Positions 22,295 to 34,560 of a stretch of DNA of 64,000 nt are shown one piece after another; the stretch's first letter is position 1, and every line of letters starts with the position of its first letter. The notes below the pieces were generated by a model. It ran no database searches. It was not told the DNA's origin and saw only the letters and a list, made by a program, of their open reading frames with translations. Location of the stretch: NCBI GenBank assembly GCA_946811695.1, contig OX328123.1, forward strand, positions 39,315,136-39,379,135. The letters are read 5' to 3'. Source of the stretch: Gonocerus acuteangulatus (taxonomy: Eukaryota > Arthropoda > Insecta > Hemiptera > Coreidae). The position numbers were made by a program, and so were the translations under genes.

Positions 22295-24186
22295 TAAAAA
22301 ATTATTTGTAATAACAAAAAACACTTTGCCCTAAAATGTTAATAGATTATTTATGAAAAAGTGTTTCTATTTTACAAAACAAACTACGGTTAAATGCCAA
22401 AATAAAGAGTGTACAAAATTATTAATTAATCCTCCCATTTTTCACATTTTTTGATTAAAAAGACTTCAAGTTGTTAAAAAGAACAAGTCAAATCACTCCA
22501 ATCGTAAAGATTCTTCCGATAATTTGAGTGGTTCCCAAGATTGATTAAAAAAAAAGAAACCTTTCTTCAAACTTGTTCATAAAGCTTTTAGGAATAAAGC
22601 TGACTTACATTTAATCTCAATACCCCTGCAAACTGTGTTCGGAGCAATAATAGAAATAATTTTGCTTGGTTATTGTCACTATAAAAATAGTTAAGAAAGC
22701 TATGCATTAGTAATATAAATAGGAATAAAACTGAAATATGGAACAATACTCTCAAGGTTTACTCATTGCGTAGTAGGAAATTTATTTTCACGATGTGGAT
22801 AACAAACGTCCAAAATGTCATTCTTTTTCTCCTGGAAAAATGTTTTCAACAGCTCAGTCAGGTAGCAAGGTTCTGTTGGATAGGGAATGAGTATTGAAAA
22901 CTAGGAAAAATTGACAAGCGTGGACATTTTGGACGTTTAATTTTCATAATGTTTGCTGATATTACAAAACGTTTCCAAAAGGATATTTCTCGTTCAAATC
23001 TTAACTTCATAAATTACTTAATAGTCATAAAAATTAATGCAGCAAAAAAAATCGGGGATTTTCTTTTTGTACAAGTCCATGGTAACTTCTATAAAAAAGC
23101 TGAGAAACGTTTTTCCCGAAGCATCCTTTTCAAGGTAAGTCAGACATGATAAGCCTGAAGAATGAATATAGGAGGCATTGTGGTCAAGTTCAAAGGGAGC
23201 TTAAATAAAGTAAGCTCTTGACTATTCGGAAGATATGTAATAGTGAGTTTTCGGAGAAGACCGGTCATACGGTCATGGATTATTCACAGCTGTTCCATAT
23301 GAATGAGGTGTCTAGAGAAAGCCAGACAGACTAAATCTATTACTATCTAGGACTATACGAACCTTGAATAGATCCACTTGAAAAATCTGCAAGATCAGAT
23401 TCAAACTTTTCTGCGGAATTTCTTTTCATAAAATGTCCAGAGGAGCTTGCCAGAGGAGCAGTTTGTTAGGACTTAAAAATACGTGATTAGTACTCAAAAA
23501 TAGACAGCTACCATGTTTCTATATGAAATTAACATTTTTTCCTTTCACTAGAAAAATGTTGTATAGAAATTAAGAAGTGCTTCGAGTTGTTGAAATTTAC
23601 AAAACAAGATAAGCATTAGTTAAAATCACTACCAATAATTGCAGACAAGGGTTTAGTTAAACGAAATTAACTATGAAATATTAATTATGATCATCTTTAA
23701 TATGTACTCAATATTTTTATTTATTGATTGTTCCTGAAAAAAATATTTTCTATTTTGCTGCTGATTTGCCAAAAGTGCCGCTATCTGATGTACATTATCG
23801 GCTGGAATATCATAAGAGTGAGCTCAAATCCCAAAGGGCCTCAGATTTCGGAAGATGAAAGCTTCGCGGTTTAGAGTAATTTAATCAGGGCTGAAACTAC
23901 TAGACATCTTCATGGATATATCAGAAGGTTCGAATAAGCATGGAAGTATATTTATCGCAAAACATCACTAATAATGAATAAAAAGAAAACAGAGATAGCT
24001 TTGATAATATAGACAGATACAGTTCTCACCTCCAATGCGAAAGAAGGAGCAATAAATTCATCTATGTGACAAACGTCTGAACGATTTCATTCATTATCAT
24101 GATTATTTCATACGTCAAAATTGATAATGCAAAAGGGAGCTTGCTAAAGAAACGTATTGCAGGTTTTGAACCATATCTACGAAATT
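22295..24186. other. No gene seen
   Basis: About 1.9 kb of AT-rich unique-looking sequence. Two stretches read ...GTCCAAAATGTC... (22806-22826) and TGGACATTTTGGACGTTT (22921-22938), partly inverse to each other. No recognisable protein or repeat end. Confidence 0.35.
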
Positions 24187-24555
24187 AAAAAAAAAAAAAA
24201 AAAAAAAAAAATCAGTCCCGTAACAGCCCACAAGGGCCCTGAGTTGTAGATACTATAGAGGTATATGATTCATGACCCTACGGCACACTAGGGAGGATTT
24301 ATGGTCAGTACTATGCTCTGGCAGCCTAATTTCCCCCTATGATGCATTGACTGCTAGGGTCATTAGCATCGCCGTAATAAATTAATTAAAGGCAGGCTGG
24401 GTTGGCCTGGGGACGGTCAAGGAGGCCGAATCCAACCCATGAAAGAAGACACTAGAAGATAAAAATCTTTAGTGCTTGCTCGGGATTTGATCTCAGGTGC
24501 TCCAGTATATAAGCCCAATGTTCCACCACTGTGAGCGGACCTCGCCCACTCTACG
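24187..24555 (-). mobile_element. tRNA-like SINE of a second type
   Basis: On the minus strand the segment begins with a tRNA-like head: CAGTGGTGGAACATTGGGC (A-box-like), then GAGATCAAATCCCGAGC (B-box-like). It continues with CCCCAGGCCAACCCAGCC and ends in GGGCTGTTACGGGACTGA, followed by a T run (an A run on the plus strand). The head differs from the family at 1.3, 12.3 and 35.2 kb. Tail polarity (T rather than A) is unusual for a SINE, so the 3' part may be a separate repeat. Confidence 0.5.
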
Positions 24556-25770
24556 ACGTTAACGTTTGACAAATGTCTTGTAGAATGAGCTAGAAAACAT
24601 TATTTAAACAACATATTTACTCCGATAATGTGTTAAATCTCCTTGGTCCTTTCAGATTCTTGTGTGTTAACACACCTTCATTATTGGTAAAGAACTCTTA
24701 AGTAGGGAATTAACAATGATTACATTTAGATAATTATAACAGATTATTTAAAGTTTCTATAAGATAGCCTAAATGCATATTGAATTAGGTCTGTTAAATA
24801 CAGTGATGACCAGATCGAGACTAAAGGGGAGTGTCTCCCTCTGCTTTTCCTTCACTCCGAGGGAAGTAGTTTAGGGGCTTCCTATTTTTCTACTAGAGCC
24901 GGTGTAAATAATTGCTCTGTGTTAGTGAGAGATGAGAACATCCCCTGACTATAGAGATGGGATTCAAGAAGGGTTTGTAGCTAAAGGCGCAAGCTGTACG
25001 GCTTGAGATATGCTCTCGACCCAGTCTAGCACTTTGGCTCGGATCCAGGCCCGACCTCCCTTTTCAGGGGTACAACACTAAATATCAATCCGAGATGGCT
25101 CTCATGTCGGATAGGGAGGTTCTTTCCAACAACCACCCCATCAAACTAGTCTTATGCATTTTTTATCATTTTCCTAGAAATAATATTTTTCCCCAGTGTC
25201 CTTCCAAGGCCGGATTCAAGTTTCAATTAAAACTTTATAATTTCTTTGGACTTAAAACATCAAAAAGTACATAAAATACGATTTTCAGTTTTGATAAGGC
25301 TATTAAAAATTAAGACTTAAATCATAGTAGACAGATCCCAGTTATCAAACATGTTAGATTACACCTACTGTTTTTTTTTTGTTTTTTTGCGGCTTCTAAT
25401 GAAATGTTGAAATGGAATGTTGCATCAGATGTTGTAATTTCAATTTTGTAATTGTAGAAATGTTTATTGGTTATATTAATGTTATGGACAAAGGAGAGTC
25501 GCCTTTGTTGCGAGTGCTCAAGAATAAATAATAAGAAGAAAACTTTATGAACAAATAATAAAGTGAGCTGGCCAACTTTATCGGGATGCTGGCCACACAG
25601 CATGCTTATCCACCTGTTCTGGTATTACTTTCTAAATTCTGGTGTTTCATTTGCAGTCTGTTCTTCATTGAGTGGTGTAAACATCCTTCACAAATATTCT
25701 CATTAGGGAAACACTTTTTTTCTTTGTCTTTTACTTTTAATTCCTTTTCTCAAGGAGCTTAAGAAAAAAA
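24556..25770. other. No gene seen
   Basis: AT-rich with a more GC-rich stretch at about 24820-25140 (GGCTCGGATCCAGGCCCGAC, TCTCGACCCAGTCTAGCAC) that may be an old repeat. I cannot classify it. Confidence 0.35.
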
Positions 25771-25771
25771 A

Positions 25772-26064
25772 GTCCGACTCGCAGGAACTGCAGCATCTTA
25801 GCGCGGTTCCGTTCATGTCCCTAGTGCCATTTGATAAGCTTAGAAAAGAAATAAACTTATTTTTTTTTTTTATATATCTCGTGAAAATTGTCAAAATCCT
25901 CTCGAACATCTCGAATAAAAGTGATATTAAAGCGTCAGGGACACCGACAGTAGCTAACTTTTACACAGAAGCGGAAATTACAGAATCTGGCTCTCATTCT
26001 AAAGCAAAGCTCTATAAATCAATACAAAATATGCCTAATAAAGCCTTTCTAGAGGTTACAGAAG
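25772..26064 (+). mobile_element. Family A 5'-end fragment
   Basis: GTCCGACTCGCAGGAACTGC and TTAGCGCGGTTCC open the copy, and some 250 bp of diverged body follow (CGGAAATTACAGAATCTGG). It then contains the hAT-type MITE. A partner 5' end in opposite orientation lies at 30391. Confidence 0.7.
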
Positions 26065-26320
26065 CATGGGCGTATATGAGGGGGGGGAGGGCTGAGGGGG
26101 CTCCAGCCCCTCCCGAAATTTTGAATTGATGATAAAAACTTCTCGTAAAACCCTTAAAAATAAATTAAATAAGATCACTTAGTTCATAAAACATATTTTA
26201 TTTTACGTGTAATAGCGTTTTAGTTGCCTAAAACTATTCCAAGCTCTAAATATTTAGTATTCCATACCCTGGAAATGGTCTCAGCCCCCCCCCCCGAAAT
26301 TGTTTTTATATACGCCCATG
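26065..26320. mobile_element. hAT-type MITE (CATGGGCGTATATA family), copy 2
   Basis: Ends CATGGGCGTATATG and TATATACGCCCATG, with a perfect 8-bp target-site duplication TACAGAAG at 26057-26064 and 26321-26328. Eight-bp duplications are typical of hAT elements. The interior is non-coding and shares blocks with the copies at 13.9 and 46.6 kb. C- and G-rich runs lie just inside both ends. Confidence 0.92.
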
Positions 26321-26328
26321 TACAGAAG

Positions 26329-27560
26329 GATCAAGAAGAAGTACACAAGATTGAGTAGAATACCCTGCCTAATATAGCCTATATAGAATAATATGCCGAA
26401 TAAAACCTATCTAGTAAGTACACGAGGACAAATAAAAGTCTTGACGAATAACAAGTCAAGAAAAAAAACTTTATTTAACAAAATAAAACAAAGTTTAGTT
26501 GCCCAACTACAATAGAATAATATACCTAATTAAGTCCATGGAGTAGACACAAATGGACCAAAAACAAGTCTTGTGGAATATTGTTTTTTTTTTCTAATTA
26601 AATACTTTTTATCAATATTTAGTATATAACCTTTGTTGAAAACTATTGATTGCTAATTGATGAATCGGTTTACAACTAAGTAGTCTTTATGAATATTTAG
26701 TATATAACGTTATGTTTGGATCTGAGTTTTTGGGGTGCTCTCCGCCTAGGCTTTGTATTTGTGTCGGCAGATACCTGGGGTATATTTACAGCTCTTGAGG
26801 ATTAAATCTTAGCAGGTAAATTTCCTGCGGCCCCCTTGTTCTACGGGCATTGAACCGCCATATTCGCTCATAGTATCTAACCGTTGTGAAGTTTATTTTT
26901 TGGATTTAGGCCTTAATATACGTATGTAGACTAAATCATAGCAAGAAGTAATCCTCCGTCGTCGGTTCTTCACTATGTAGACTCGCTAATGTTATCCAAC
27001 CTTAGATACATCGTATTTAAAATCCACAGCAAAAACACGACATTTCATCAGAATCCCCTGCTGAATTAAACTTATATAGAATAATATGCACAATAAAGCC
27101 TATCTAGTGGATAAAAATAGAGGAAAAAAGCCGTTCGTGGTGGTAGAAAATCTTAAAAGTATTTCGCTCAGAAATCTCCGAAATATTGTCACTAATTTTA
27201 CGTATCCTGTTTTATAGCCAAATAGATTTATATTCTATAATCAATAAGAAAAACCTACTATCAATAAAAAACTATGGGTAACAGATGAAAATAGGGAATA
27301 CCAAGAATAATTCTAAAGAACGAAATCAACACCAGTACTGTAATCTAGATATTCATACGGCATCTTCGAATTCTAACAAACAAAATATTGATTCTAATTA
27401 TACGTATCCTGTTTTATTGACAAATACATTTGACTACTATAAGCAATTAAAAACACTAGGGAATATGCCAAAGAACTCGGAGTAGGAGCCTCGACAGTTT
27501 CAAGACATTTGAAGGAAATCGACAAATCCAAAACTGACATTTCATACGGTACAGCCTGAT
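26329..27560. other. No gene; possible SINE remnant on minus strand at 26718-26910
   Basis: AT-rich. Phrases of the type AATAATATGCC.AATAAAGCCTATCTAGT recur at 26037-26053, 26386-26416 and 27079-27111, indicating old tandem or dispersed repeats. On the minus strand at about 26910-26718 a tRNA-like stretch (GGTTAGATACTATGAGCG, GCGGTTCAATGCCCG) resembles A and B boxes of a SINE; support is weak. Confidence 0.4.
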
Positions 27561-28659
27561 ATATTTTTAACAATGAATAGTTTTTCTTATTTTAATTAAT
27601 CTGTTTTATTGTCAAATACATTATCCAACTTTAAGCAATTAAAAAATAACAAGGAATAAAAACAAACAAAAAGAACCGTTCGAATAAACGAAATCAATTA
27701 CTTCAAAGTTTAAGCACTTATTTCTCCGATTGACATAGCCTAATCAAAAATTGTTTCAGAATCTTTTTTGTAGAACATTTAGTAAGCTTTCGCATGGTAA
27801 CCCTCCGTTTACCAATATTCCTAACCGTCTTCGAGATATTAGGGAATGTATGCGAAGTTCCCAAAACATTTCATGTCTGTTAATAAAATATTTTATTCTA
27901 ATCCTTCCTTAGCTCCAAACGTAACCAAAATTTTAACATATTAGTGTTGATGAAATTCAAACATGCAGAAAATGTTTCAACTAAATCCCATAATTTTAAG
28001 TATGAAAATCAAAGACAAAAAGACCAGTTCGAATAAGCGAAATCAATTACTTTAAAGTTTTAAGCACTTATTTCTCCGATTGACATCGCCTAATCAAAAC
28101 TTTCATTAGAACCTTTTTTGTAGAGCATTTAGCAAGCTTTCTAATGGTATTCTTCCGTTTCCCAAATTCTCAACCTTTTTCGAGATATTAAGGAAAGTAT
28201 ACAAAGTTACCAAAACCTTTTTATGTCTGTTAATAAAATATTTTATTCTAACCCTTCCTTAACTCCAAACGCAACCAAAATTTCAACATATTAGTTTTAA
28301 TGAAAGTAGAACATGCAGTAAATGTTTTAACTGAATCCCATGGTTCTAAGCACCCAAACCAAAAACGGCATTCAAAACTTATTTTTTCAGTTTTCTCGAA
28401 AACGGTTAAAGCTATCGCCTTGAAAATGGTTCCATTCGTTTTCCTAGCCCAAGAAGCCTATAAAAAGAGTACTTACAAGCTTATGAACTCAAAAACGTAG
28501 GCGTTACGATTTTATTTGCGCGAATTTCGCCCCAAACGCCATCTTCCAGTGGGCGGATTTTGCTGGTTAACGAACTTGACCTTTCAAATTGGACGACAGA
28601 TTTTTGTACCAAATTTCATCAAAATCGGACCATCAGGGAAGCCAGAAATGAGCGAACAG

Positions 28660-28724
<65 letters not shown>

Positions 28725-28864
28725 CAAATTTGAACCACCGTTATTTTCGGTCTCTAGGGGTTCTGAAACGCGAAATGTTCTTGTCGGCACTTCCGGATTG
28801 TTTCATTGTATCAACCTTATAAGCGGGGTTCCTCCCTATGGGGGAGGGAGGAACCGCGCTAAAA
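27561..28864 (+). mobile_element. Family A copy, left arm of giant palindrome
   Basis: Body and 3' end of family A, ending GGAACCGCGCTAAAA after the hairpin GGGGTTCCTCCC..GGGAGGAACC. An internal segment of about 340 bp is tandemly duplicated (27670-28010 and 28011-28340, both starting near AAAGA(C/A)C(A/C)GTTCGAATAA). A TA tract lies at 28664-28724. The reverse complement of this arm, with one copy of the duplicated segment, occupies 29057-29970. Confidence 0.82.
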
Positions 28865-29056
28865 AGTCTGTAGATTATTTTCACCTTGACAAAATGAAAT
28901 AAGAAAATAAAATAATAATAAAGGAAAGGAATGGTGTCCATCAATGATTGTATATATGTTGGCTTATAATGGCAAGCGAGTCTATAAGTATTGAGTAAAC
29001 TAAAACAGGGTAGGTTTCTGGAAGGATTCCTAGTTCTTCAAGATATTTGGAAGTCA
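28865..29056. other. Spacer between inverted family A copies
   Basis: About 190 bp of sequence unrelated to the arms, with no features. It sits at the dyad centre. Confidence 0.6.
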
Positions 29057-29194
29057 TTTTAGCGCGGTTCCTCCCTCCCCCATAGGGAGGAACCCCGCTT
29101 ATAAGGTTGATACAATGAAACAATCCGGAAGTGCCGACTAGAAAATTTCGCGTTTCAGAACCCCTAGAGACCGAAAATAACGGTGGTTCAAATT

Positions 29195-29231
<37 letters not shown>

Positions 29232-29975
29232 CTGTTCGCTCATTTCTGGCTTCCCTGATGGTCCGATTTTGATGAAATTTGGTAAAAAAATCCGTCGTCC
29301 AATTTGAAAGGTCAAGTCCGTTAACCAGCAAAATCCGCCCACTGGAAGATGGCGTTTGGGGCGAAATTCGCGCAGAAAAAATCGTAACGCTTACGTTTTT
29401 GAGTTCATAAGCTTGTAAGTACTCGTTTTATAGACTTCTTGGGCTAGGAAAACGAATGAGACCATTTTCACGGCGATAGCTTTAACCGTTTTCGAGAAAA
29501 TTGGAAAAATAGTTTTTGAATACCGTTTTTGGTTTGGGTACTTAGAATCATGGGATTCAGTTGAAAAATTTTCTGCATGTTCTACTTTCATTAAAACTAA
29601 TATGTTGAAATTAATGTTACGTTTGGAGTTAAGGAAGGGTCAGAATAAAATATTTTATTAACAAACATGAAAAGTTTTGGTAACTTTGTATACTTTCCTT
29701 AATATCTCGAAAAAGGTTGAGAATCTTGGTAAACGGAGGAATACCATTAGAAAGCTTACTAAATTCTCTAAAAAAAAGGTTCTAATGAAAGTTTTGATTA
29801 GACGATGTCAATCGGAGAAATAAGTGCTTAAAACTTTAAAGTAATTGATTTCGCTTATTCGAACTGTTCTTTTTGTCTGTTTTTATTCCTTGTTATTTTT
29901 TAACTGCTTGTAGTTGGATAATGTATTTGATAATAAATCAGGTTAAGAAAAATAAGAAAAACAATTTAATCTCAG
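29057..29975 (-). mobile_element. Family A copy, right arm of giant palindrome
   Basis: On the minus strand this matches the left arm through AATAAGCGAAATCAATTAC, CCCATGATTCTAAGTACCC, GACCTTTCAAATTGGACG, the TA tract (29197-29227) and the 3' hairpin ending in CGCGCTAAAA. The similarity is high but not perfect. It has a single copy of the segment duplicated in the left arm, so the duplication came after, or independently of, arm formation. Confidence 0.82.
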
Positions 29976-30084
29976 AGATATGGATTTCCAAGATAGCTTT
30001 TCAAATGCCTAGCGGGGTCCTTCCTAGGGCTGGATACCCTGGATGGGTATCCAGGTAAGATCGTAAATAAGACCTTTCTTGAAA

Positions 30085-30275
30085 GTAAAGATGGAACTGT
30101 CAACGTTGGTCCTCCTCAGCCTCCCGGCACTTTCATTGCTGACGAAGGCTACCAATGAGTAGCCAAAACGTCCTAAATATAGAATTTTTAACAAAAATCG
30201 TATTGTGGTTTCTTTAGCCGAATCCCAGCCATTCCATCTTTACTTATCACCTCGACGGCTAACTATCTAATCTCC
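30085..30275 (+). mobile_element. Penelope-like element terminal fragment
   Basis: Ends GCCGAATCCCAGCCATTCC...CCTCGACGGCTAACTATC, the same terminus as the minus-strand element at 5.3 kb. It contains the hammerhead-like segment at 30139-30173. No endonuclease coding remains. Confidence 0.78.
30139..30173 (+). ncRNA. Decayed hammerhead-like motif
   Basis: CTGACGA and stem II GGCTAC-CAATGA-GTAGCC are preserved, but the GAAA strand reads AAAA (GCC-AAAA-CGTC). The mutated G is a core residue of hammerhead ribozymes, so this copy is predicted to be inactive. Confidence 0.62.
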
Positions 30276-30348
30276 ATGCTTTCTAGAAATGTGGACCCAA
30301 AATAATAACAGCTTCTATTTTAATCATTTTAAATGAGTCTAGAGATAA

Positions 30349-30391
30349 GAACGGAACCGCGCTAAGATGATGCAGTTCCTGCGAGTCGGAC
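30349..30391 (-). mobile_element. Family A 5'-end fragment, minus strand
   Basis: On the minus strand: GTCCGACTCGCAGGAACTGC, ATCATCTTAGCGCGGTTCCG. Only about 45 bp match, preceded by an A run on that strand, as at the other 5' ends. Confidence 0.75.
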
Positions 30392-30399
30392 TTTTTTGA

Positions 30400-32514
30400 A
30401 ATTGTTCCTCTTTCGCCGAACCACGAACCCCTAATAATATAGTTCCTTGGCCCATACTTTTCCAGTAATATATCTTCCAGGTACTGAACGCATCTGGAGT
30501 AAATTCCTTTACTAAAAATAATTAAAAAAAAAAAACAAAAAATAATGAAATGTTATTTCTTATATGCATTTCAGAAGATTTGTTCAGATCAGCTCTTATC
30601 TTACCTGCTCATGTGTTAATGTAGGGTTGGCCACTCCTTGTGTTCAGTCCTATGTTTCATTTTCCTAAGATTTTTTAATATTGTTGGGACATTTTAGAAT
30701 TTCAATGACTTTCAGGACTAGTCTGAGATCATGCGCAATCAAGCGTTGTCTTTTGTCAGCTCCTTTCTCTGTTTAAAAATAATTTGGCGTTTTAGCCTTC
30801 CACCTTCTTTGGCTATTGCTGATGTTTATACTTTACTATGTTTGTAGTGTATCTTCCAAAGTCTCGAAATAAATAGGTTTTAATGGAGTCTTCTTTGGGT
30901 CGTGAAATGTCATTCGACCCATTTTTACTCCAGAAAGAGTAGTTAGAACTTTTGTTCATTTCATAGTTCCTTCATGGATGTTTAACGAAAATAAGAGAAC
31001 TAAAACAGTGACTGACCCTAACCAGAACTATAACTATGCCACAATACCACAGAAACAGAGTCAAACAAACTACAGCCTCTAGACCTCATAGAACTGTCGG
31101 AGACCAAGCTGGAGAAAACAGGTGTCCAGAGTGCTCTAAAAACAGGAAATGCTCCACAAACGTCTGGAACAACCCCTCCAAGATATCGGGAAATTGTACA
31201 AACGAGGTCTGGTCTACTGACAAAAATGATACTTTCGAGATATCTAAGAAGGAAGAAGAGGAGACTGAAAACGTGGAGTCTGGTTTCTTTGACAGCTGTA
31301 AGCAATAGGAAAAAAAAAGAAAAAGAAAAAGAAAGATTATGACTTTGAATATACATATGTAAGAGTAAATAGAATGTCCCGTATATGCGGGCTGCAATTG
31401 AAATATCTTTTAAACCGTTACAAAACCGCAAAAGATCCAAGTAGTAGCTCTCAGGGAGACCTTTCAGATGCGTTATTTTTTAATCCCAAAGACTTTTTAA
31501 CTATTAAGAGTTTTAACTATTAAGCGCTCGATTAATTAATGGTATTAATTTTGAAATATAGAATTATAAATATTTATCTTAACAGATAAAGAAATAATCT
31601 CGTAGCTAGTATACTAACGCTATTTTATGTTATTACAGCGGTAAATATTATTAAAACATTTACCAGCTGCTTACTAATTAGAAACCCCAATAGAGAACGT
31701 TACAAAGAGAAATGCATACAAATTGAACTAGCCACCTGGATTATGACGCACAAAGCAAGTTAATTTCGTCACAAAGCTGCACTAAGGGTCACACATATGA
31801 AACCAGTTTCCCTGTTTGCCTTGCATCAGGAGGGGTGATTAGTATTGCAGCAAAGTGCATAAGTTTGACCTAGTTTAAGGAGTTATCCGAGGAAAATATG
31901 GATTGAATAAACTTTTACAGAAATAGAAATAAGGTAACCACTTTATTTATGACTTCCTCTGAATCATAATCAAACGAATATGATAAAAACTCTTATGTAT
32001 TTCGGAAAAACTAATTCTGGTTGTTTAAAAAAATCCGAAGATATTGCAGGCATGAAATGAATTTTATGTTGTTATGATTCCTCTCATTTTCACCAATCCT
32101 ACCTACTAAATACCAATACACATACTTGGGCCCGCTGCCATTTGAAGACAAACGTGATGAAAGATTCGGTGAACAATTTGAAGTGGATGAAGGGCATTCC
32201 TTTTTGTGGAACTTTTTACAGGTTTTGTTAAATTTGTCAAGATTAATCAATTCTTCGATCACAACTTCGATATTGTTTATTTAAATTTTTAACGTCCATT
32301 ATTATTAATTAAGAATTTTCGGGCGGTTTATCTATAGGTTACCACCCTTTTCTAGGCAGGACAGGGCTGATGCCTTTTCTTTAGGATATTGTGGTTCAAA
32401 ATATATTTAAAACAAAAACTTAAAAAAATCGTGTTCAATAATGTCTTCATTTATTTTATTTTATTTTTTTTTTTTCAGAATGTATTTAAATCATGGAGGG
32501 TTGACGGTCCGAAT
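30400..32514. other. No gene seen; SINE-tail scrap near 32320
   Basis: About 2.1 kb, AT-rich. A 90-codon plus-strand frame at 31036-31308 (with RCPECSKNRKC) and overlapping minus-strand frames resemble nothing I recognise. At 32320-32352 the minus strand reads GGGTGGTAACCTATAGATAA, a fragment of the 5S-SINE tail found at 61.1 kb. Confidence 0.4.
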
Positions 32515-32965
32515 AAACTTCGGTAGAACTGAAGGTTCACGTCCTCAAAACCGATTTCTTTCAAATTTTGTACAATAACGTATTTTGATGGACTAAACAC
32601 GAATCCGTTAAAAAAAAAAAGTTCACATTCAACTAGGAAAGAAGTTATTAATCACTAAAGTTCACTGTTATGCGGGTTATGAGAGCTAATAGAAAAAAAC
32701 TAAATTTGTCAACATGCGCATGCGCGGGTATGGAAAAGTTCGAAATAAAGAAATTGAATTGAAATTTACCATCAATTATTTAAATTCACCAACAGTTATT
32801 AATTCACAACCATTTTTCTAAATAATGAAACACTCTTCACATTTTTTGTTCTGTTCATGAAAAGTTTTATATAACAGAAATCCCTTAATAATTAGCTAAT
32901 GCCTTTATAATTATTAGTTCGTTCTAATTCGCGCCTGCTGAAATTTAATTGTCAACATACTCTTA

Positions 32966-34366
32966 TCTATTATATAAAAATGAATCGATAAATGTGTTGG
33001 TAAGCGCAAATCTCGGGAACTACTCAACCGATTTCGCTAATTCATTTTTTATAATATTCCTTGAACTACGAGGTTGGTTCTTACGGAGAGAAAAATTTAA
33101 AAAATTGCCCGAGAAAGTCTAAAAACAACACTTTTCGGGTCTTTTTCACTTCCTTAACGCAAATTAATTTTTAAATAAAAACATATGTTCTCAATTATAA
33201 TATTTTTAACAGTTAACCTATTTGGTTATTTGTCTATAAGCAAAAAAATTGAAATAAATAAGAACATGTAATCACTAGTAGAATCACATGTTAATAATGC
33301 AATTTAAATTCATTTATATTTGCATTAACGAAGTAAAAAAGACTCCACTTTTCTATATTCCCATACAAAAGATTCGTAATAATACTTAAAGGTCAATTTG
33401 AACTTTAATACCATACCATAAAGTGTTAGTGGAGGGGTTCTGGGAAGGCAAAACAATTAAGTGACATTAGTATCGTTTAAATATTAATGTCAATATTTAT
33501 ACGATGTTAATATTACTCAAAAACAAATTGACTATGGTAAAATGTAAATTGTCTGTGGTAAAATGTCACTTGAAATGTAAACATGTATTTGCTGTGCATC
33601 TATAATATTACTAAATCTAAAATCCGCAAATTTCTATAAAATTACTAAAGTGTTGTGTGTTTGTGACATACTAAATATGCCTCCTATAAGGCGGCGGACA
33701 AAGTTACGCAGAAGAACCCGAAATGCAACGCATCAAATTAATTATCAATCTAATCGTACTGCCCAGGAACGTGAAGATCGCAATAAACGTGAAAGAATTT
33801 GGTGAAGACAGAGCGCGATATTCGACTAATTATGGTGCAAGTTTGAATCGAGCTGCTGTGAATTCATTAAAGTGCCTACAACTGTGTTGCTATTGGACCT
33901 ATAAACCCAGTTTGACTATAAACAAATCCAAGGGGCAGTCATTATATGTTTGTGGTATTAATCTAGAAAACCCATGTTTCTCGCATGGTCAAAAACCATC
34001 TGCTCTGTTTGTTTACGAACCAGGTAATGAAACAAAAAATATCGTGTACCATTAAGTACTACAATAAAAATGAAACTTAATTTAGAATAAGTAAAAATAA
34101 AATTAAATATAATAAGTAGGTATCATAATAAGAAATATAATATTGTAATTTTCATTGTGATTTATTAAAAGAATTTTAAGTGTTTTACATTTTTATTTTT
34201 TTTTCAAAATGTAATTGTTGACTTATTGAGTTTCTTTTTTCTTTTTCTTTTTTTATCTTACTAGCTGACCCGGTGTCCCAAATAGCAGAATAAGTAGTAA
34301 AAGAAAAAGGAAAAAAAAATGAAAGAATCAACTGTTAGGGGGTACAAAGTTTGCCGGGTCAGCTAG
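32966..34366 (+). mobile_element. Non-autonomous Helitron
   Basis: Starts TCTATTATATAAAAATGAAT and ends GCCGGGTCAGCTAG, with A immediately before and T immediately after, the canonical A|TC...CTRR|T arrangement of rolling-circle elements. The 5' text AAATCTCGGGAACTACTCAA followed by CCGATTTCGCTAATT is the segment typical of insect Helitrons. An inverted repeat CTAGCTGACCCGG (34261-34273) / CCGGGTCAGCTAG (34354-34366) closes the 3' end. There is no RepHel gene, only a short basic N-terminal-like ORF, so it depends on another element. It is nested in the long-inverted-repeat element. Confidence 0.85.
33677..33806 (+). pseudogene. Short basic ORF inside the Helitron
   Basis: From ATG at 33677 the frame reads MPPIRRRTKLRRRTRNATHQ, then NYQSNRTAQEREDRNKRERI and a stop (TGA) after 43 codons. 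Arg-rich starts of this kind head the proteins carried by insect Helitrons, and downstream frames continue in pieces (for example SLTINKSKGQSL and LENPCFSHGQKP in another frame). I read it as the degraded start of a Helitron-borne protein. The function cannot be stated. Confidence 0.45.
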
Positions 34367-34560
34367 TTTTATAAAAAATAAATAGCAATAAAGTTGCGCG
34401 AATTTATTATTCTCTTCAAACGTGCTCATAAATATGAACAGCGCTTAAAGGCATTTTTCTGTGCGATTGGGGATTTGTATCGGACATCGCGTCTTAAGAA
34501 GAAGAAGAAAGCTAAGAAGAATGTCTAGGAGGATAAGAAGAATGTCTAGGACGACTTTTA

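Noticed and set aside
28516..28902. ORFs of 60-140 codons with Tyr-Ile repeats (also at 19627, 28941, 55417, 59531, 59965, 61656)
   Set aside because: They are translations of (TA)n microsatellites inside or beside repeats. Their open length follows from the dinucleotide.
31018..31440. 140-codon minus-strand ORF and overlapping 90-codon plus-strand ORF as a gene
   Set aside because: No recognised motif, opposing overlapping frames, poly-pyrimidine-driven composition (SFSFFFLLL) and no sign of conservation.
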